A stretch of 9,835 bases of DNA from contig JAILZC010000013.1 of the NCBI GenBank assembly GCA_023512665.1, forward strand, positions 1 through 9,835, written 5' to 3'. The number at the start of each line of letters is the position of its first letter. Position 1 is the first letter of the stretch. This document shows, piece after piece, positions 8,503 to 9,835 of this stretch. A program made the position numbers and the translations under genes. The notes beneath the pieces are model-generated. The model saw only the letters and a list, made by a program, of their open reading frames with translations. It ran no database searches and was not told the origin of the DNA. The stretch comes from Candidatus Bipolaricaulota bacterium. GTDB taxonomy: Bacteria > Bipolaricaulota > Bipolaricaulia > RBG-16-55-9 > DRXL01.

Positions 8503-9287
8503 GCGGGCAACTCCTCCCGCCGCCCCTTGCAGATTGCCTCCAACCCCAGCTTCACATACGGCGCGTAGGTGCTCTCTGGGAATTGCTCTAAAAACTGCTG
8601 TAACTTCTGCACGGTCTCGTCAATGACTGGGAGGCGCCATGCTTCGGGGGTCAAGAAGGGCTTGAGCTGGTTGTCCACGATGAACTGCAGCGCTTCTTTG
8701 TCCTTGCCCTTGGGCTCGACAACTTTGACTTCCACGATGTTCGACTCTGATAAGATCTCCTTATCATATAAGGGGTACGATTGGCCTGAGATCTCCACGA
8801 AAGGGTACGAACGCAGGGTCATCTTGATTTGGTACTTGCCCGCCTGGGAGAAGGCGAAGTCTCCCTCTAATTTGCCAGTCATCATATCGAAGGAAGCTAC
8901 GTGAAAGCCTATGAACTCCTCCTCCTTCCACTTCTCACCGGCCTCGAGGGTAAGGGATGTTACGGTGAAAAACTCTGGCTGGCCAACCAGAGATAGCATA
9001 GCCCTTGAGGTATAAGGCTGAAAGGTCTTTCCTCCATCGCTGGAGATAGTAGCACTTAGGGTATTAAGAACTCCAAAGCCGAATTGAGTTTGCAGCTTTA
9101 AGTCATTTTTAGTTTCATTGCGGACCCGCATTTGGATTTTCAAGGGCTCACCGACTAAGAGCTTGTCTTTCTCGGCCTTAAGGGTAAAAGAGAGTTGAGG
9201 CACAGGGGGTTGCACTGGCCCTCTAAGAGGAACGAGGGCCAGCAGGACTACTACCGCCAACAGCACCAACACCATCCATGCCTTCAT
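8490..9287 (-). CDS. Membrane-anchored extracytoplasmic protein (Ig-like plus helical tail)
   Basis: 265 residues. An N-terminal hydrophobic anchor (about 4-21, no lipobox) is followed by a Pro-rich spacer. Residues about 30-190 form a beta-rich, Ig-like or BsuPI-like domain: 'LSFTLKAEKDKLLVGEPLKIQ' region, 'RVRNETKNDLKLQ', 'TLEAGEKWKEEEFIGF', 'AGKYQIKMTLRSYP', 'SNIVEVKVVEP'. Residues about 196-255 are helical, with 'VQKLQQFLEQFPESTYAPYV' typical of a tetratricopeptide-like hairpin, and two Cys near the end (about 254 and 263). Function unknown; exposure outside the membrane is inferred. A good ribosome site (GGAGGG) lies about 8 nt before ATG 9287. It converges with mazG; the gene starts next to a transposon remnant. 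Confidence 0.82.
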   Translation of the reverse strand: MKAWMVLVLLAVVVLLALVPLRGPVQPPVPQLSFTLKAEKDKLLVGEPLKIQMRVRNETKNDLKLQTQFGFGVLNTLSATISSDGGKTFQPYTSRAMLSLVGQPEFFTVTSLTLEAGEKWKEEEFIGFHVASFDMMTGKLEGDFAFSQAGKYQIKMTLRSYPFVEISGQSYPLYDKEILSESNIVEVKVVEPKGKDKEALQFIVDNQLKPFLTPEAWRLPVIDETVQKLQQFLEQFPESTYAPYVKLGLEAICKGRREELPACPK

Positions 9288-9301
9288 GAGTGATCCCTCC
9301 T

Positions 9302-9318
9302 CTGATGGCCGTCATCAG
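9302..9318. repeat. Short inverted repeat upstream of the 265-aa gene
   Basis: CTGATG-GCCGT-CATCAG is a perfect 6-bp dyad with a 5-nt centre, 15 nt ahead of ATG 9287 and touching its ribosome site. It could be an operator, an mRNA hairpin hiding the ribosome site, or an edge feature of the adjoining insertion element. Evidence is symmetry only. Confidence 0.35.
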
Positions 9319-9353
9319 GATTCATATTGGCTGGCTCTGTAGACATCCTTGAA

Positions 9354-9416
9354 CTGGGAGGAGGCACCGCCTATCCTAAGGCGGTGACCCATGACATGAT
9401 GAAGAACTCCTCCCAG
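9354..9416. repeat. Nested inverted repeats around the transposase start
   Basis: Outer arms CTGGGAGGAG (9354-9363) and CTCCTCCCAG (9407-9416) are perfect 10-bp complements. Inside is CACCGCCT-ATCCTA-AGGCGGTG (9365-9386), a perfect 8-bp stem. A transcript crossing here can fold with the candidate ATG codons (9391 and 9396 region) in an asymmetric bulge and the GGGAGGAGG purine run paired. Such folding is known to protect some IS transposase genes from outside transcription (IS10 is the classic case); that role here is inference. Confidence 0.55.
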
Positions 9417-9835
9417 CTGCTCCAGTTTACCCAGGCCTGTATGCGACTGGCAACTCAACGGGTGCCGCTCTACAGCTCGAAGTTTTCCAAGCGCACCTTC
9501 ACTCAACCGCACCTGGTGGGGCTCTACTGCCTCAAGCTGGGCGTTACCTACCGCGAGCCCGTAAGCATGACACCCAGATCGCTCCCAGGCTAACTGAGAG
9601 GAACTTGGAGCGGTTCGAGACGCTGGTGGCCGACAAGGGCTATGATGACCAGAGCTACCGGAACCGGCTGCGCTCCAGGGGGAAGCGCCTCAAGCATCGG
9701 GAGTTCAAGCCCGCAGACATTGCCGCCAACGCCCGCATGGACGCCACCCTCTCCCACCGACGGAGCTTGGTGGAGACGGGGATCTCGGTGCTCAAGCGCA
9801 CGTATGGAGATGCGGTGAGTAGCCGGGTGGGGTGG
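9396..9835 (+). pseudogene. Broken DDE transposase (IS5/IS4-like), runs off window
   Basis: The N-terminal piece reads from about ATG 9396 (the frame is open from 9327) to a stop at 9591: 'QLLQFTQACMRLA', 'YSSKFSKRTFTQPHLVGLYC', 'LGVTYREP'. This is the usual N-terminal helix region of IS5-type transposases. The C-terminal piece is in another frame (codons in phase with 9572): 'TQIAPRLTERNLERFETLVA', then 'ADKGYDDQSYRNRLRS', 'HRRSLVETGISVLKRTYGDA', 'SSRVGW' to the last base. The second catalytic Asp (ADKGYD) and Glu (LVET) are present. The segment with the first catalytic Asp is missing between about 9550 and 9570, where the frame also changes. This is therefore a deletion plus frameshift, and the element is not autonomous. 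Confidence 0.75.

Larger units (their letters stand above)
9319..9835. mobile_element. Partial, internally deleted insertion sequence (IS5/IS4-like)
   Basis: The stretch from just beyond the 265-aa gene's ribosome site to the window end carries head and tail pieces of one DDE transposase. The left border is uncertain; GGCTCTGTAGACATCCTTG (9330-9348) looks like it could be a terminal sequence, but the right end lies outside the window, so terminal repeats and target duplication cannot be tested. The start coordinate is approximate. Confidence 0.6.

Noticed and set aside
8973..8992. 20-bp near-perfect palindrome CTCTGGCTGGCCAACCAGAG
   Set aside because: It is inside the coding part of the 265-aa gene, single copy in the window, with no flanking structure like the tgt element. 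Chance or codon effects are enough.

Overview
The window looks like chromosomal DNA of a bacterium with an outer membrane or at least a periplasm-like layer. Pointers are an RlpA-type peptidoglycan enzyme, membrane-anchored exported proteins and a bacterial Tgt. Base composition is moderately GC-rich. Genes are tightly packed, several stop/start codons overlap, and some -10 boxes sit only 10-11 nt before a start codon, as in leaderless transcription. Lineage cannot be fixed from the sequence. The C-terminal tail at the left edge, the archaeal-style Lhr and the candidate-phylum-like Tgt suggest a deep-branching uncultured phylum (Bipolaricaulota/Acetothermia would fit), but this is only a guess.

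Layout. 1-81: last codons of a plus-strand exported protein. 143-1276: minus-strand pair, a zinc-finger (anti-sigma-like) membrane protein followed by a small membrane-anchored protein. 1330-1878: unrecognised minus-strand gene, divergent from the next gene. 1939-2874: queuosine 5'-phosphate N-glycosylase (DUF2419/Qng1 family). 2876-3400: minus-strand HExxH putative zinc peptidase, meeting qng1 tail to tail. 3530-5010: small UPF0175/antitoxin-like protein whose stop overlaps the start of tgt (tRNA-guanine transglycosylase). 5048-8366: compact run rlpA, lhr (helicase), MazG-like pyrophosphohydrolase, all overlapping. 8380-9287: minus-strand membrane-anchored protein with a possible coupled 40-codon ORF at its 3' end. 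About 9319-9835: internally deleted, frameshifted IS5/IS4-like transposase remnant running off the window.

How the genes may work together. Qng1 releases the queuine base from queuosine 5'-phosphate, and Tgt inserts a 7-deazaguanine base at G34 of tRNA, so their closeness suggests a queuosine salvage locus. The pair is interrupted by a lower-GC pair (HExxH protein and antitoxin-like protein) with divergent promoters. The most unusual feature is in tgt itself: an imperfect palindrome (37-bp arms, 3-bp loop) plus one more hairpin, translated in frame as an Arg-rich surface-loop insert at residues 213-242. It looks like a small palindromic repeat element that has entered a coding gene and kept the frame, comparable to the Rickettsia palindromic elements.
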